From positions 1-64,000 of the forward strand of contig JAGHQL010000023.1 in the NCBI GenBank assembly GCA_020080175.1: a DNA stretch of 64,000 nucleotides, given 5' to 3'. Shown piece by piece: positions 44,024 through 56,292 of this stretch. The stretch is from Glutinoglossum americanum (Eukaryota; Ascomycota; Geoglossomycetes; Geoglossales; Geoglossaceae). Position 1 is the first letter of the stretch, and the number at the start of each line of letters is the position of its first letter. The notes under the pieces are model-generated. The model worked only from the letters and a program-made list of their open reading frames with translations, was not told the origin of the DNA and made no database searches. The position numbers and the translations under genes are program-made.

Positions 44024-46742
44024 GGTCGCAGTGGTTGCGGAGTAATAAGAAGAGATGGCAGAAGTCCGTACGCAAGAGTGTACTCTGTCCTGCGTGCTGA
44101 GGGACGCGTAGATGCGTCTCGCGTGAGGTCGCGATGACTAAGCATTGCGGCTGGAAGTCTCCTGTGAACTCGGTTTCTGCCACACTCTTTCCTTTCTTTT
44201 CTCGCTCGCAGCATGGTGCTCCATAGGCGAGGTGTGTGTGGGTCAGCCTTTCTCAAACAAGCAAACGGGTGTTGATGATGCTGCCCCCCACTCGGCGTCT
44301 GATTATAAACTCAACTGGGGATATCCACGCCCTACTCTGCCGATGATGAAGGCTGCAGCAGCTTGGTTATTTCCGTGGCGACGAGATGAATAATGGATAC
44401 ATACATCACCGTGCAGGGACACCGACTGGGTGAGCGAAGCAATTGGAAAACGCACGCAATCCCTTCTGCCGTGCATAATCGACTTCTTGTTACCATTTGC
44501 CATTGAGAAAAAAATAAAACCAACAATCCTCAGCTACGTACGTGGCGCGCAAATAAAATACTGTGTACATATATCTTGGGAACTCATGGGTTCGTGAACT
44601 GAGCCTCCCAAAGACGGTCAAATGACCACCCCAGAGGGGACTTTGCACCTGCACCCCAGACTGCAATGCATCACCCGGAGCGTGACCTGCAGCAACGAGC
44701 GCCTGAACGTAGTAAGCAACACACTATCGATGGTATGTAGGTCGTATGTGGAATACGGATGTTCGTATGTATGCGCGCATGTATGTGGTATGCAACTGTG
44801 GCCCGGGGGAGTTTTGTGAGGATCAATCCAGGATTACTCAAGTGGCAAGGCGTGCGGGGCGGCAGTGGAGAAGAGGGGATGAAGGCGAGGTACTGCCGGT
44901 ATTGCTCGTAGTGTTTGTACAGCACCAGCGGAAGCCGCCCCACCGCTACAAAGCCCGTCGGACCGGACAGAGCAGAGGACAGTCAGTCCCGAAGCAGCGT
45001 ACGGTGGGTCCTGGATCGTTTCCCCCACGCCAGGACGCTGCCCTGTTCAGCCCGACAGCAGGAAATAATCCCAGCAGCGGGGGACCCAACTCTCGGCCGG
45101 GCGATTTTTCTCGTTTGCGGCTGATGTGTGACCGGACGCGTTTGTGGGTGGGGCGCTTTGCACTTCCACTTACATAAGTAATTCGCCCAAAACGCTGCTG
45201 TCGACGTTCCCCCTTCTCTGCGTCTTCCTTTCGCCTTTCCTTTTTCTCATCTCCTCCGCGGGCCCTGTTCCCTGTCACTTGATTCTCTGCACTTGACCCC
45301 TGTCATGCCCACCAAGATCTTCGATCCCATCGACGATGCGCGAGGCCGATTCTCACCCCCCCAAATACCGAGACCTATTGCGTAATTTGAGTGTGCGAGG
45401 TAGAGTACTCGGTATGTGCCTGGCTGAGTGCCGAGGAGAGAGGCATCTGGGATATCATGCCTTAGCAGCGCGGGGAGCACCTGTGTGTGTATGCATGTAC
45501 TATGTATAAGTACACCCATACATGCACACTATACCTTACAGGAACCAAGCAAGGGCAAGAGCGCTGACGTGCGAGCTGGACAAGCGGAGACGCAGAGATG
45601 ACAGCGACAAGTTACAGTGGCAGACGGTGGCAGACAGTGGCAGACAGTGGCAGACAGTGGCAGACAGTGGCAGACAGTCGAGTGGAGCAATGTATGTACT
45701 TGCTCGTCCCAGTGCATGAGTTTGTTGCGGGCAGCCGATCCCTTCTTCCCTCCTCGTGACTCGCGACATATCTGCCAGTTCGTTCCTGTGCTGGGTGGCA
45801 GTTGCGCGCCACTCACCCCCTCCCCCTACGTCAGTTTTCACACCCCTCGGAAGACGGCGCTGGGCTGGGGACTGGGTGTCCGTCGCACTGCTGCAAACAG
45901 TTGCTGTGCTGTGCTGTGGCCAACATCCTTAACTCCGCCAACGCGCTGCACTTCCTTGGCCTCTCTAACCGCGCAAGCCGTGTGGGCTTTTAACAGATTG
46001 TTGCCTTTCGCCTCGCGCAGTCACGCAGCTACGCCGCCCTGCAGCCCGATGCAGCGCCCTCCCTTGCTCACTGATCCAGCCCCCGGTCTCTGGCTTTCGC
46101 TGCAGGCGAGAGGCATCGCTGTAATAAGCTTAGGCATTTCCACATCCCAACCCTGCACTGTCTGCACTGTTCAATGAGGTACCTGTCAAGGGTTTTAGTG
46201 TGGGGTTACGATTTAGTCTACGATGAATCAAATCGAACTTTTTGCCAACTTGAATTGTGCGCTTGATCAAGGTTATCCTCCGTCTCCCGTCCCTTGGTCT
46301 GCTCGTGGTGCCTAGTGCGCCTTCGTCCGGCATGCCTTATTATATATCTTTGCTTCAGCCACCCCATCCGGCGATCTCGTGTCTGCCTGTTCTGTGCACA
46401 ATACAAATTTTTTCGCAGCAAGGAGAAAACAGATCTCAACAACAAAGCTCCCCCCTTGCTCGTGTATACTCGGTGGGTAGAAAAAAGAACTACTATACCA
46501 CTGCCGCCACCACCACCACCGCTGCCGCTCCACCAGCGAGTGTCTTCGCTGCCTCACCACCGTCTAAAGGAGTGCCAATTCGAAAACTCCTGCTCATCGG
46601 GAATCTGATTCACGGCTGAACGCAGACAATTGGCAGTCCGTTCGCCGCGAAGACCATTCAACCCACTGCGAGACCTCCGGTTCGCTCAACTACCACTATA
46701 GGACAGACCTGACCGCTCCCTTTCCGTCCTCCTTCCCTCACG
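44024..46742. other. Long divergent intergenic between VPS26 and gluconokinase
   Basis: 2.7 kb without a gene I can support. Open frames such as 45617-46177 arise from GC-rich simple sequence. It contains GTATGT-type runs at 44730-44795, a 10-bp minisatellite at 45615-45678 and a GCC/ACC run near 46500-46535. Pyrimidine-rich DNA precedes the gluconokinase start. A long 5' leader or an unrecognised noncoding RNA is possible. Confidence 0.5.
45615..45678. repeat. 10-bp minisatellite (CAGTGGCAGA)n
   Basis: Six units of CAGTGGCAGA from 45615 to 45674, one with CGGTGGCAGA, plus a partial unit. It keeps several shifted frames open, which explains the overlapping spurious ORFs. Confidence 0.95.
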
Positions 46743-47461
46743 ATGCTGTCGTACGACGAAAGGCCAGCCATTTATGGCTCTGCGACTTCATCACGAAGCG
46801 CAATGCAGCATATTACCAATGTCAATGCACCCTTACGCCACCATAGACGCCATATCTGGATCATCACTGGTCCGGCCGGTTGTGGCAAGTCAACGATTGC
46901 CGACTACCTGTCAAGATGCTTGCAAGTGCCGTACGTTGAAGGCGATGAGGTAAGGCCGACTTCCATGAACCCTCACAGTAGGGCCCACCGGTCATTCCAT
47001 TCAGAAGTGGTAACCCTTTGTTGCTCTAGTACCACCCCGCGCAGAACGTCAAGAAAATGGCCGAGGGGATTCCTCTTACAGACGCCGACCGCTGGGACTG
47101 GCTTGTGCTGCTCCGTCAGAAAGCTGTTGAGAAATTAGCGGCTGGTTGCGATGGCGTCGTCCTCACTTGCTCAGCACTGAAGCGTAAATACCGAGACGTG
47201 ATTCGCATCGCCGCCTACAACGACCACGACGTTATCGTGAGGTTTGTCTACCTCCGTGCAAACGAGAAGGTGCTGCTTGAACGTGTACGAGCACGCAAGG
47301 GTCACTACATGAAGGACAGCATGGTTAAAAGCCAGATCAATAGCTTGGAAGAGCCTGACGAGTCTGAGATCGACGTGCTGTCAGTGGATGTTAGTGGTTC
47401 GCTGAGCTCAGTGCAAGGTGCAGCCCTGGCCAAGGTGGAGGAGAGCCTGGGGGAGGACTAG
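46743..47461 (+). CDS. Gluconokinase (GntK/IdnK family)
   Basis: Phosphorylates D-gluconate with ATP to 6-phosphogluconate, feeding the pentose phosphate pathway. The ATG at 46743 opens MLSYDERPAIYGSATSSRSA, a non-conserved leader of about 35 residues. The P-loop is IWIITGPAGCGKSTIADYL, then VPYVEGDE, which after one intron (46948-47029) joins YHPAQNVKKMAEGIPLTDAD. DGDEYHP-type text is the gluconate-kinase signature. Next come RWDWLVLLRQKAVEKLA, LTCSALKRKYRDVIR, RFVYLRANEKVLLERVRARK and GHYMKDSMVKSQINSLEEPD. The C-terminus is SLGED. Mid-sized for fungi, about 210 residues. Cytosolic, no membrane segment. Confidence 0.93.
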
Positions 47462-47952
47462 TCTTGATTAACCCCACGGGGGAGCTCGAGGGTCATTCAG
47501 GAGCAGAAGTCATGCGACATTTCTCATTTCTAGTTTTTCGAGTTCCCGTGCTCTCAGCCAGGCATTGAGGCATTTTTGGGGAGGGGGATGAGGGGCGCGT
47601 TGCAGAAACGGGGCTTTTCAATTTCAAATTGGGTGGGGTTTTGTGATTTTGCATGCATGCATCGCTATCCATTTTCGGCGGGTGGCAGCGGCGGTGTTCT
47701 GGGATTTTTCTGCTGGTTGTTTCCTTGTTCGCAATGCTCTCGACTTGCCGCCCGACTGTCGCCGACGGGGCTCCAGAAACGGGCGACGGGTAGCTCCCGC
47801 TACTCTCAACCCTTAGCTATACCAAAGCTCCGGGCGGCTTACACCGGTACACAAAAGTCCAAAATTTCCCTCTTCCCTAATCATATTCCTTTCATTTAGA
47901 AATCTACAATGCATCGAGGATAATATACCCCGCCAACAATTATAACTATGTG
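47462..47952. other. Convergent intergenic
   Basis: 491 bp between the gluconokinase and branched-chain E2 stop codons. No feature recognised. Confidence 0.5.
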
Positions 47953-49627
47953 TTACCGCATTCGCGCAATCATGAGCTCGGGCTCTTCTGTGAATAGCTT
48001 GACCCGATTGGCCATCCTCGCCATTGTGCTCCCATCCACGACACGATGATCCGCCGACCATGACATATTAACCACCGTCCTGGGAACCACCGCTCCCGTC
48101 GTATCAAACGCAGGCACCGTCTTTGCCCGGCCAATCCCCAGAATCGCTACCTCGCTGGTCACGATCACCGGCGCGACGTACGTTCCTCCCAGATTCCCAA
48201 TGTTGGACACAGAAATTGTGCCGCCTGTCAAATCTGCGGCAGACAACTTCCCACTAGCTCCGGCCGCCTGCAGGCGTTGTAGCTCGGTAGCAACTTCCAG
48301 GATACTTTTGGAGCCCACATCTTTGATGTTCGGAACTAGCAGGCCCTGTGGCGTGTCCATCGCAACGCCAATGTTATGCTGCGCCCGCATGACCAAAAGA
48401 GGTTTGCTGTCAACGGCGCTGTCAACGCGACTATTGAGGAGGGGGTAATCTTCTAGGGCCAAAGATACGGCTTTGATGATGAAAGGTAGGAAAGATATTT
48501 TAGCAACCTTGGGCGACGTGGAACACAAGCTTGTGTTTATGCGACTGCGCAGGCGAACAACGGAGTCCATAGTGACTTCGTCTGCGTATAGAAATTGGGG
48601 AATAGTCAAACTGCGTGTCATTGCCTTGAACATTTGTGCTTGCACTGGTGTAAGAGATATAGCCTCTTCCTTCTGTGGAACATCTTGCACACGAGCCCCG
48701 GTTTGTGGTTGAACTATAGCTGCTAGTTCGGGTGTGGTGCTTGAACTGACATCTGGTGATGAATTTCGCTCCTCCACGAATCTGTGAATATCTTCTTTGG
48801 TGACTCTGCCCTCCTTTCCAGTGCCTGTGACCTGCGCAATGTCTACATTGAGCCCCTTGGTCAGATGCCGCACTGCTGGTGTGGCTAACGTGGAATTCTT
48901 TCCCTTCTGTGAGGCAGAAATGTCTTCCTCCTGGATGACAATAGGTCCCGCAGACTCTGAGGTGTGTGGAGGCTCTGGGATTGGTATGGAGGGGTTATCT
49001 TCGTTTACCGGTGGTGTTATAGCAGCAGCAACAGGCTCCTCAATAACCTCGCCCAGGATATCTATATCACAGAGCGGCTGCAGACCACTAACGTCAATAA
49101 ATAACCTTTGCCCTTTCAGGTAGCCAGGGATGATTCAGCTGACCTTCCCAACTAATGCCATCTCGCCAGCTTCGTAATATAGCTTCTTGATAACTCCGTC
49201 GAAGCGTGATGTAATCTTAGCAGTTGTCAGCAGGACAGTCAGCAGCCCCCTTTCTCCCAAGTTGAAGAGTTCGCCTTCTAACCTCCACAGACGCTTTATC
49301 GGATTGCACCTCACACAACTTATCAAATTGCTCTACGCGTGCTTCTGGCTCTACGAACCACTGTATGACCTCACATTCTCGAATGCCTGCATGAATCTCT
49401 CAGTCCAAGCTTGCCACCACCTTGAGGCATTGAGACCACTCGAGGAACTCACCTTCACCAATGTCCGCTAGTATGAATGGCTTAACCGCCAATGCCTTGA
49501 TCGAGGCATGGAATGGTCTCTGGTGCTGCCGAGGGAAGTGACGAATATTCCGACATGAATGTGCTGCCGCAGCTTCTGCAAACGCAGCGATAGATTGTCG
49601 CCTACTGAAAGATCTTCTAAACATCAT
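47953..49627 (-). CDS. Branched-chain 2-oxoacid dehydrogenase E2 (lipoamide acyltransferase)
   Basis: The acyltransferase core of the mitochondrial complex that degrades Leu, Ile and Val keto acids. The ATG at 49627 opens MMFRRSFSRRQSIAAFAEA, an Arg-rich mitochondrial leader. The lipoyl domain is FILADIGEG, ECEVIQWFVEP, FDKLCEVQSDKASVE with the lipoyl Lys, then ITSRFDGVIKKLYYEAGEMA. The peripheral-subunit-binding domain is ATPAVRHLTKGLNVDIAQV, GTGKEGRVTKEDIHRFVEE. The catalytic domain has LTPVQAQMFKAMTRSLTIPQ, TGGTISVSNIGNLGG and the active-site NMSWSADHRVVDGSTMAR (HxxxDG). Three introns near the 5' end (about 49397-49460, 49207-49282 and 49081-49146). SDKASVEITSRFDG and the ECEVIQWFVEP segment favour the branched-chain over the pyruvate or oxoglutarate E2. 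Confidence 0.94.
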
Positions 49628-50515
49628 TTAATGAGTGATAATGGGACAATCCAATGCCCTTGAAATGAACTTCATGATCATGACGAGCGGGGTTTCATGG
49701 AGAGCGGTTTTGAGCGTCTTGCGCTTTGGATACAAAGCCGACGCTAAGCGCACATGAGTCACGTGCTCTATCGCGGGCTTTTATATCTCATAGGAGGAGC
49801 GACCATGACTAAAATAATTCTAATTTAATATGGTGGCATCTTGCACTATCAGCTTTTCAAGGGATAACTTGAATGCCATGACTTTTATTTACTCAGATAC
49901 TCCAAAAGCTTACTACAAAGTCAATATTACCGCGGTGTTGTCAGTTGTGTATGCTGGAGGACACCATAGCCATTGGCGCCCCTTTAAGGACCGATGCGTC
50001 GCGGGGTATATTTAAATAGGGCTCCTATGATCAAGTGCACACTAATGGGCCGCTATCGTGTTATGATGGATATGTTTAGAAGGGACTCCCATGGTTATGG
50101 ACACACTTCTAGGAGCCACCACTGCATCACGGGGCATATATTCGGCAGAACCCCCCATAACCGTAGATAAGAGAGATACCCTTGAAGGGCAAAAACGGAA
50201 TTGTTGGCATACATTTTATGGTATCTGAGTAAAGCGGTATTCGGAAATTTATCCTATAAAAGTTTCAAGTTTTCATTTCCACAATGTTGCTTGTGCGGTA
50301 CGCACACTTCAGTAAGCCCCTTGTGAGGGTGTATCCCTATTAATCTACATGAAATGTGCGTAAAATCGGTGGATACGTCTATCGGCAGAACGCAGATTAC
50401 ATGACCGCTATTTATGTCTTCCGGTGTCCGCCTGAACTTTGTATGTGGAGGGGGATTCACAAGAGGCAGGCCAATGAACCTCATCTTTCTAGGCTGAGTG
50501 AGTGTTTATCCCCAT
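49628..50515. other. Intergenic with a diverged minisatellite
   Basis: No gene recognised between branched-chain E2 and the IML2 stop codon. See the separate repeat entry for 49950-50200. Confidence 0.5.
49950..50200. repeat. Diverged minisatellite, period about 65 bp
   Basis: Similar blocks recur at about 49953, 50018, 50082 and 50148: GGGCTCCTATGATCAAG, GGGACTCCCATGGTTATGG and a weaker copy, each followed by text near CGTCGCGGGGTATAT or CATCACGGGGCATAT. The copies are quite diverged, so the unit borders are approximate. Confidence 0.45.
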
Positions 50516-53341
50516 CTATGCCACCTTCAGTGTTTCCTGTGCAGTTGTGACTCTTAAGCCAATTCTGTGTCCATCGCACGTACGTTAGCATGAGGCTATC
50601 TTATTAATCGTTTGTTGGCTAATGCGTGCATAGTAAGTTCTGCGAAGAGCGCACGAAGGACCTACCTGGCTTCTAGTTCATAGCTCTCCCATTTCGCGGC
50701 CTTGTCTAGCCATTCCTTACACTCAGTTATAGCCTCTTCGCCTCTAGTCGCTCTCTCTTTCCAGCATATAACAGCCATCTCATAGTGCGCACTTGGGCAT
50801 GTCCAATCATCCCTGAGGTGCCCCTTAAACGCGGTTCTATCATGGATGAGGATTTCTGTCTTCAAAATCGCCCGGGCTTCATTGTATCTCTCTAGGCTAC
50901 GCAAGATAGTGGCACGGAGGATTGCATTGATTGCTTGCTCATCGAGTGACTCGCGAGGCCAGTGCTCGTTGCTGTTTGTAGACCAAGCGAGGGCCACAAG
51001 AGAGTCCTGCAACTTTGAAGGCTCCATACGCTTAAATCCATCTACATTGACAAACTATAGTAAGTCAAGAAGCCATGGGAGCAAATCTCTGTGGGAGGTG
51101 CGAGTTATATTCGGCAAGCACTGCAGCACCACACTTACTCCACATGTAAGTCATCTCTTCGATTGGGCTTACGCCGACCGCTTCCACAAAACTAACATCC
51201 CACTCAGTAGCGCGGTGCTGCCACTTCTGAACCTTCCTGGTTACAAAGATGTCAAGGGGCAGTTGGCGAGCCATAAACTTCTTTTTCCCTGAAAGGGCTG
51301 GAGCCTTCCGGAGGAGCTCCTCAGCTTTCTCGGCATGCTTCTCCTACTCACTTTGTCAACACCCGTTTACCTTGGAAATATGGTTGTAGGCGCGATAACG
51401 ACGGCTGGAGAATCGCTTACTGCCTGCTTGGGGTCTGAAAATTTGAGTTTGCGGTAGAGCTCAACATGCGCGGAGCCTGCGATATAGTAATACAATGCGT
51501 GAGACCAGTTATTCAGTCCGACACACTATAAACGTTAGCACATGCATTACCAATAATAACACCAAGAGGACATTGCGGAAAACCAACTGAAAAATGGAAG
51601 CAGACCTTCATAAAGAAATCAGCCGTGTCCTGGTAGTGATGCGAATACATAGAGTCTAGGCTCCTTTCAAACATGGCCAATGCCGCGACTTGCCTCATCG
51701 GACTTTTGTTCTCTGTACTCAGTATTTCTAAAGCTGCTTCAAGTCTGCGGTTTGAAGCCTCCATCCTCGCTGCTTCAAGAAGCCAGAGTTGGCTTTTGGG
51801 GAACCGTGAACGCATACGCACGAGCAATTCTTGACAGCGCTGCGTCGAATGGCTCACCAAATCGTCATCTCCTTGGTCTGGAAGTATGTCCGAAAAACCT
51901 GCTAGCCCATTATAATAGCCTAGCACGACTAACCCTGCTATTGCGCCGTTGGTATTCTCAAGCTTGGTAGCCTGCCATAACATCCTTAAGCCCTTCTCCC
52001 TATCGCCGCCCACCCCTATGACATAAAGCAGCTTCCCAAACGCCGGAGGGATCATCGAAATTATCAGAAGCAACAACCCAAAGCAGAGACTCGTTCCTGA
52101 GTGAATGAATGCATCGATAGGATGTTTAGAAACCTCAGCTGTGATGTCGCTTTCTATAGGCATGGTTTCTGGAGCGGGCGTATGTACGTGAGAAAGCGAG
52201 GCCTTTGTTGAATTTGCTGTGGGCCTAGGGGACAGTTTCTCAAAGCTTTCCTCCGAATCCAGCTGTGCTGCTCTTGCATCAATCATGGACGAGCGTTTGT
52301 TTTCGTCCGCTTCATTAGTACTAGCGAGTCTATCGACACTAACCTCTAACTCAGGATCCATCTGTAGCTCAGTTGCCTCGTCGGTTCGGGCTACCGAGGG
52401 GCTGGAGGTTGGTGGTGTTGAACCACTAGAGGCGTATGAAGTAGAAATACCATACCTATCGATATCAGGTATATCCCCACTTAGCTCTAAAGAGTGCCGC
52501 GCCGATACGGTGTGGCCCTTTCCTCTTAGATACCTACCCTCAGCCTCCGCGATGGCATGCAGGGCTATGTATGCTTTCCGCAGCTTATAGAAGGCTTTGA
52601 TACTCTCTGTTAAGCTCTCATCGAGAAACCCAACAACTGCACACATCAATTGAGCTTCAGCACAACAAAGAGCGAATTCTGAACCAGGCGGATAGATTGC
52701 AGACCGGTAAGAATGGATGTTTCGCTGGGCATTCCGCTGGTCACGCCACGCGGAGTTTTCTGCGTCTCTGAGACATTCAGAGGCTGTATAAAATAGATTA
52801 ATTAACTGCGGTAAAGTGGGTCCTGATGCACAGTTGAATATCTCACCTTCTCGCATGGCCTCTGGCTCGAAACCTAGAGCCGCCTTCAAGAAGGCCACAA
52901 CGCCTCTTCCGAGCTGTCACCAGCAACAGAGGATTCCTTTAGCATGTGGCCGCATCATAGGGGAGATTCGCAATACAATCATATTTCTCTAGTGTAACAC
53001 ATCCTCCAAGTAACTCACTTTATGGAAGGAAGAATGACCTTTGTCCAATCCAGCCTCCGCAGACTCGACATCGTCATTCATGATATGCATTAAAGCTTAA
53101 ATAAAAGGCCATGTGAGCCAGTTCGTTCCCTAACCAATCTAAAGCTATCTTAAGCATACCTTGAAGTACATCGTCCACTATAAGCGTTGAACGACCACAT
53201 TAGCTAAGATATCCAACCTAGCCGGAAACACGAATGGCAGGAGTATATCCTACGGTGCTGTGTTTCATCCAATGAGCTGAGCAATTGCGAAGATGCATCC
53301 GCCTTGGGTGTGGCTGCAAGCCATGAGCCCATACGCATCAT
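50516..53341 (-). CDS. IML2: Mitochondrial outer-membrane protein IML2 (TTC39 family)
   Basis: Iml2 associates with lipid droplets and mitochondria and is needed to clear inclusion bodies in yeast; the molecular activity is unclear. The ATG at 53341 opens [20 protein letters not shown]. Short exons follow (LDDVLQ, then [20 protein letters not shown] and HSSFHK), then [20 protein letters not shown], which matches the family. The TPR-like solenoid includes [18 protein letters not shown]-type text, [40 protein letters not shown], a Ser/Glu-rich disordered insert, [20 protein letters not shown]-like hydrophobic text and [18 protein letters not shown]. Later exons give [20 protein letters not shown] and [20 protein letters not shown]. 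Seven introns. The last exon ([16 protein letters not shown]) was placed from an AG acceptor at about 50566. Confidence 0.9.
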
Positions 53342-53828
53342 GGCCGTTCCTGGGTCCGGGTACAATGGTCGGGAATTACGTCAGAGGGCGCAAATACAAG
53401 TCTTCATATGGGGAACCTGAAAAGCGGGAACGAGCAAAGGAACAAGTACTGCAATAGAGATGGGTGACTTGGAGTCCATTGTAGAAGAGCATAAGGGGAG
53501 CTCTTAGAGGGCTTTATGGATGGAGGGAAAGGTTAAAGGGAATGATATCGTAGAACTTAGAAAATAGATTTGAAGCCCACCATGGAGTGCTTGGCATACT
53601 CTTGGCCACTCTTGGCATCCACAACCCGGCCGGGTAACCGCTGAAGTCCCGGAAAGTTATCAGCATTCAAGTGAACCCTTCTCACTTCACCGTGCAGAGC
53701 GTAATCTCAACGTTGGCCACACCCTGCACATTGTCTGCGACCACCAGCTACTGTTCCGTTAGCTCCTCGTTCAAACGAGCTCTTCGCTGCACGCCTGTCT
53801 TTCTCGCAACATCTCTTGACAAGCAACT
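53342..53828. promoter_or_regulatory. Divergent promoter of IML2 and SEM1
   Basis: 487 bp between two head-to-head start codons. No specific site called. Confidence 0.5.
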
Positions 53829-54246
53829 ATGTCGGCAACTCCCATCAACAAGGCGAAAACGGGCAAGGACGCTTCTAAGCCGACGACAGAGACCAACAAA
53901 GAACAGCAGAAACCTGCTGGCACCCTGGAAGAGGATGACGAGTTTGAGGACTTTCCTTTAGAGGGTATACAGTCCTTTCAATTTGTCCACTTGCGCTTTG
54001 ATGGCGGCTCATGGAATTTAGACTGGGATACGGAAGGTGCGGAAGTATCGGGCAGCGGAAATGCTCACTTATGGGAGGAGAGTTGGGATGACGACGATTC
54101 AAGCGAAGAGTTCTCTGCACAACTGAAGTGAGTCTTTTCCGACATGCCACAATTCCGACTCCAATCGGTGTTGGATCCGTGACTAACAACGGCGGTTTCA
54201 TGATAGAGAGGAATTGAAAAAAGTGGAAGCGAATAAACGAGCATGA
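53829..54246 (+). CDS. SEM1: 26S proteasome and TREX-2 subunit SEM1 (DSS1)
   Basis: A small acidic protein of the proteasome lid, TREX-2 and other PCI complexes. Exon 1 gives MSATPINKAKTGKDASKPTT and EEDDEFEDFPLE, the first acidic binding patch. After an intron of about 63 nt (53966-54028), DWDTEGAEVSGSGNAHLWEE and SWDDDDSSEEFSAQLK give the second acidic patch with the typical Trp residues. After a second intron (about 54129-54207), the helix EELKKVEANKRA ends the protein. Small size, about 90 residues, and the WDDD motif fit SEM1. A 132-codon minus-strand open frame across this gene is a shadow. Confidence 0.93.
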
Positions 54247-54706
54247 CAGTGAGAGCAGCGGTTGAGTGGCTGGTCTGGAGCAGGCCATTTTCACTCGGAA
54301 CGTTTTCTAGAAGTCCTTCGGTATTACCCTCCTGCGAAATGCTACTATTGCTACCCTCAAATGTACTTACCCTGCTACGATGAATGCTCTTGGAAGACGA
54401 AGAACTCTTAGGAGCTGCGGGATGGCCGGTGAATGCCAATTGCAGGACTATATAGCGGGGCATTCTCGCATCCCCTCACTGACTGCAGATGCCTAAATTG
54501 CCTCTTAAGTAGTTTTGCTCCGTTTTTGAGACCCTCCTAGCTCGCGATCTATATAAACATACGGAAAAAACTGCGAAGCTAGTAATACCACACCGCGGCC
54601 GATTACGAAGCTTCAAAAGGCTAGGAGCCATTTCAAGAATGCAACCTCCGCATATAGAAGAAAGTAACTCATCAAAGCTGCACTAATAAAGCTAGAGATG
54701 AACATC
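54247..54706. other. Convergent intergenic: SEM1 and PGK1 3' ends
   Basis: 460 bp, nothing recognised. Confidence 0.5.
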
Positions 54707-56292
54707 TCACTTACTCTGCACCGGGATAACCAAGTTAGCATATACTTTGCTGGTGCCTTTTAATAAATGTTATCACTCACCGAAAGTGCAGTGATTCCAG
54801 GAAGCTCCTTTCCTTCTAGCAGCTCCAGCGATCTAGTGTCCATGCAATGTTAGTTTGGCCAAGGGGATTTTACAATAGGGATAACTTACGCGCCTCCTCC
54901 GGTGGAAACATGGCTCAATTTCTCTTCGACACCATACTGTGCTGCAACCGTGGCTGTGTCTCCTCCACCTATGATGACGGTCCTGCCACCCTGAGCAGCC
55001 TTCACTGCTGCGTCAAGTGTAGCCTTTGTCCCATTGGAAAATGCTTCAAACTCGAACACTCCGGGGGGTCTGTTATAGCATTATCGGCGCTCTATCAGCT
55101 ATCGCCGCCAATTTCCTAACGGCTGATACATACCCATTCCACAGGATTGTCTTGGCTTCATCTATTGTCTCCTTGAACAGCTCAATGCTTTTCTCCCCAC
55201 AATCCAACCCCATCCATCCGTCAGAGATGCCATCTGCATCGGTGGCGTATCCAGTCTTAGCGTCCTTCGCAAATTTGTCTGCTGTGATATAATCTATTGG
55301 CAACACAACCTTCACTCCGTGCTTTTCCGCTTTTTCGAGCACCCCGCCAACAATCTTACTACCCGCCTCATCAAATAGCGAGTTCCCAATCTGAACGCCC
55401 TCCAGTGTTTTCTTGAACGTGAATGCCATGCCACCACAAATGAGCAATGTATTGACCTTCGAAATAAGATTATCAATCAGCTGGATCTTATCAGAGACCT
55501 TCGCGCCGCCAAGGATAGCCAGGAAAGGCCGCTGGGGGTTCTCCAACGCCTTAGCAAAATAGTCCAGTTCCTTTTTGACTAGAAACCCGGACGCCTTCTG
55601 GGGGAGTTCAACGCCAACCATGGAGCTATGGGGACGGTGGGCTGTTCCGAATGCATCGTCTGGAAATTTGGTTAGCAAAGCAAAGGAACCCATGAGATTG
55701 GGAGGAGAGTAAACACACTTATATAAACATCGCCCAAAGCTGTCAAGCCTTTCCTAAATTCTTTCACACTCTCAGGGTCGGCCTTGACCTTCTTCCCGTC
55801 CTTATCCTTGGAACTGCCCTCCTCCTCTGCATGGAAGCGCAGGTTCTCCAAAAGGATGACTTGTCCTCCACTTGCGTTCCCTACAGCCTCTTCAACCCCC
55901 TTGCCTACACAATCATCAAGAAACACGACAGCCTTCCCCAACAACCGTTCCAATTCCACAGCCACAGGTTTTAGGCTATACTTGTCAACTCGTTTCCCGT
56001 CAGGCCGGCCAAGGTGGCTCATGAGGACGATGGCTTTCGCATGATGCTCAATGGCATATTTAATCGTAGGGAGAGCACCCACAATACGCTGGTTGTTCGT
56101 AATCTTTTTCTCGGAGTTTAGAGGGACATTGAAGTCGACCTTGTGAAGAAAGCCAAGTGTCAGCCTAGCACTGGAAAGCCCATTGAATGTTGGGGCAGTA
56201 GTTTCAATTGCTCTGTTAACACCTACTCGGATCAGGACACGCTTGTCCCTGAGATCAACATCGGTGATCGCAAGTTTATTGGACAGAGACAT
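54707..56292 (-). CDS. PGK1: Phosphoglycerate kinase
   Basis: Transfers the phosphate of 1,3-bisphosphoglycerate to ADP in glycolysis (cytosol), reversibly. The ATG at 56292 gives [20 protein letters not shown], then after intron 1 [20 protein letters not shown]. Substrate-binding text includes [33 protein letters not shown] and [13 protein letters not shown]. The hinge and nucleotide site show [58 protein letters not shown] and [20 protein letters not shown]. The C-terminus is ALSSK. Five introns, mostly short. The last exon holds only SK and was recovered from an AG acceptor just before. An upstream in-frame ATG 13 codons earlier was not used because the family start is MSLSNK. Confidence 0.96.

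Noticed and set aside
45617-46177. 186-codon frame upstream of gluconokinase
   Set aside because: Begins in the 10-bp minisatellite and has low-complexity composition; no domain.
54065-54463. 132-codon minus-strand frame with a hydrophobic stretch
   Set aside because: Antisense to SEM1 exons and intron; no family, probably chance.
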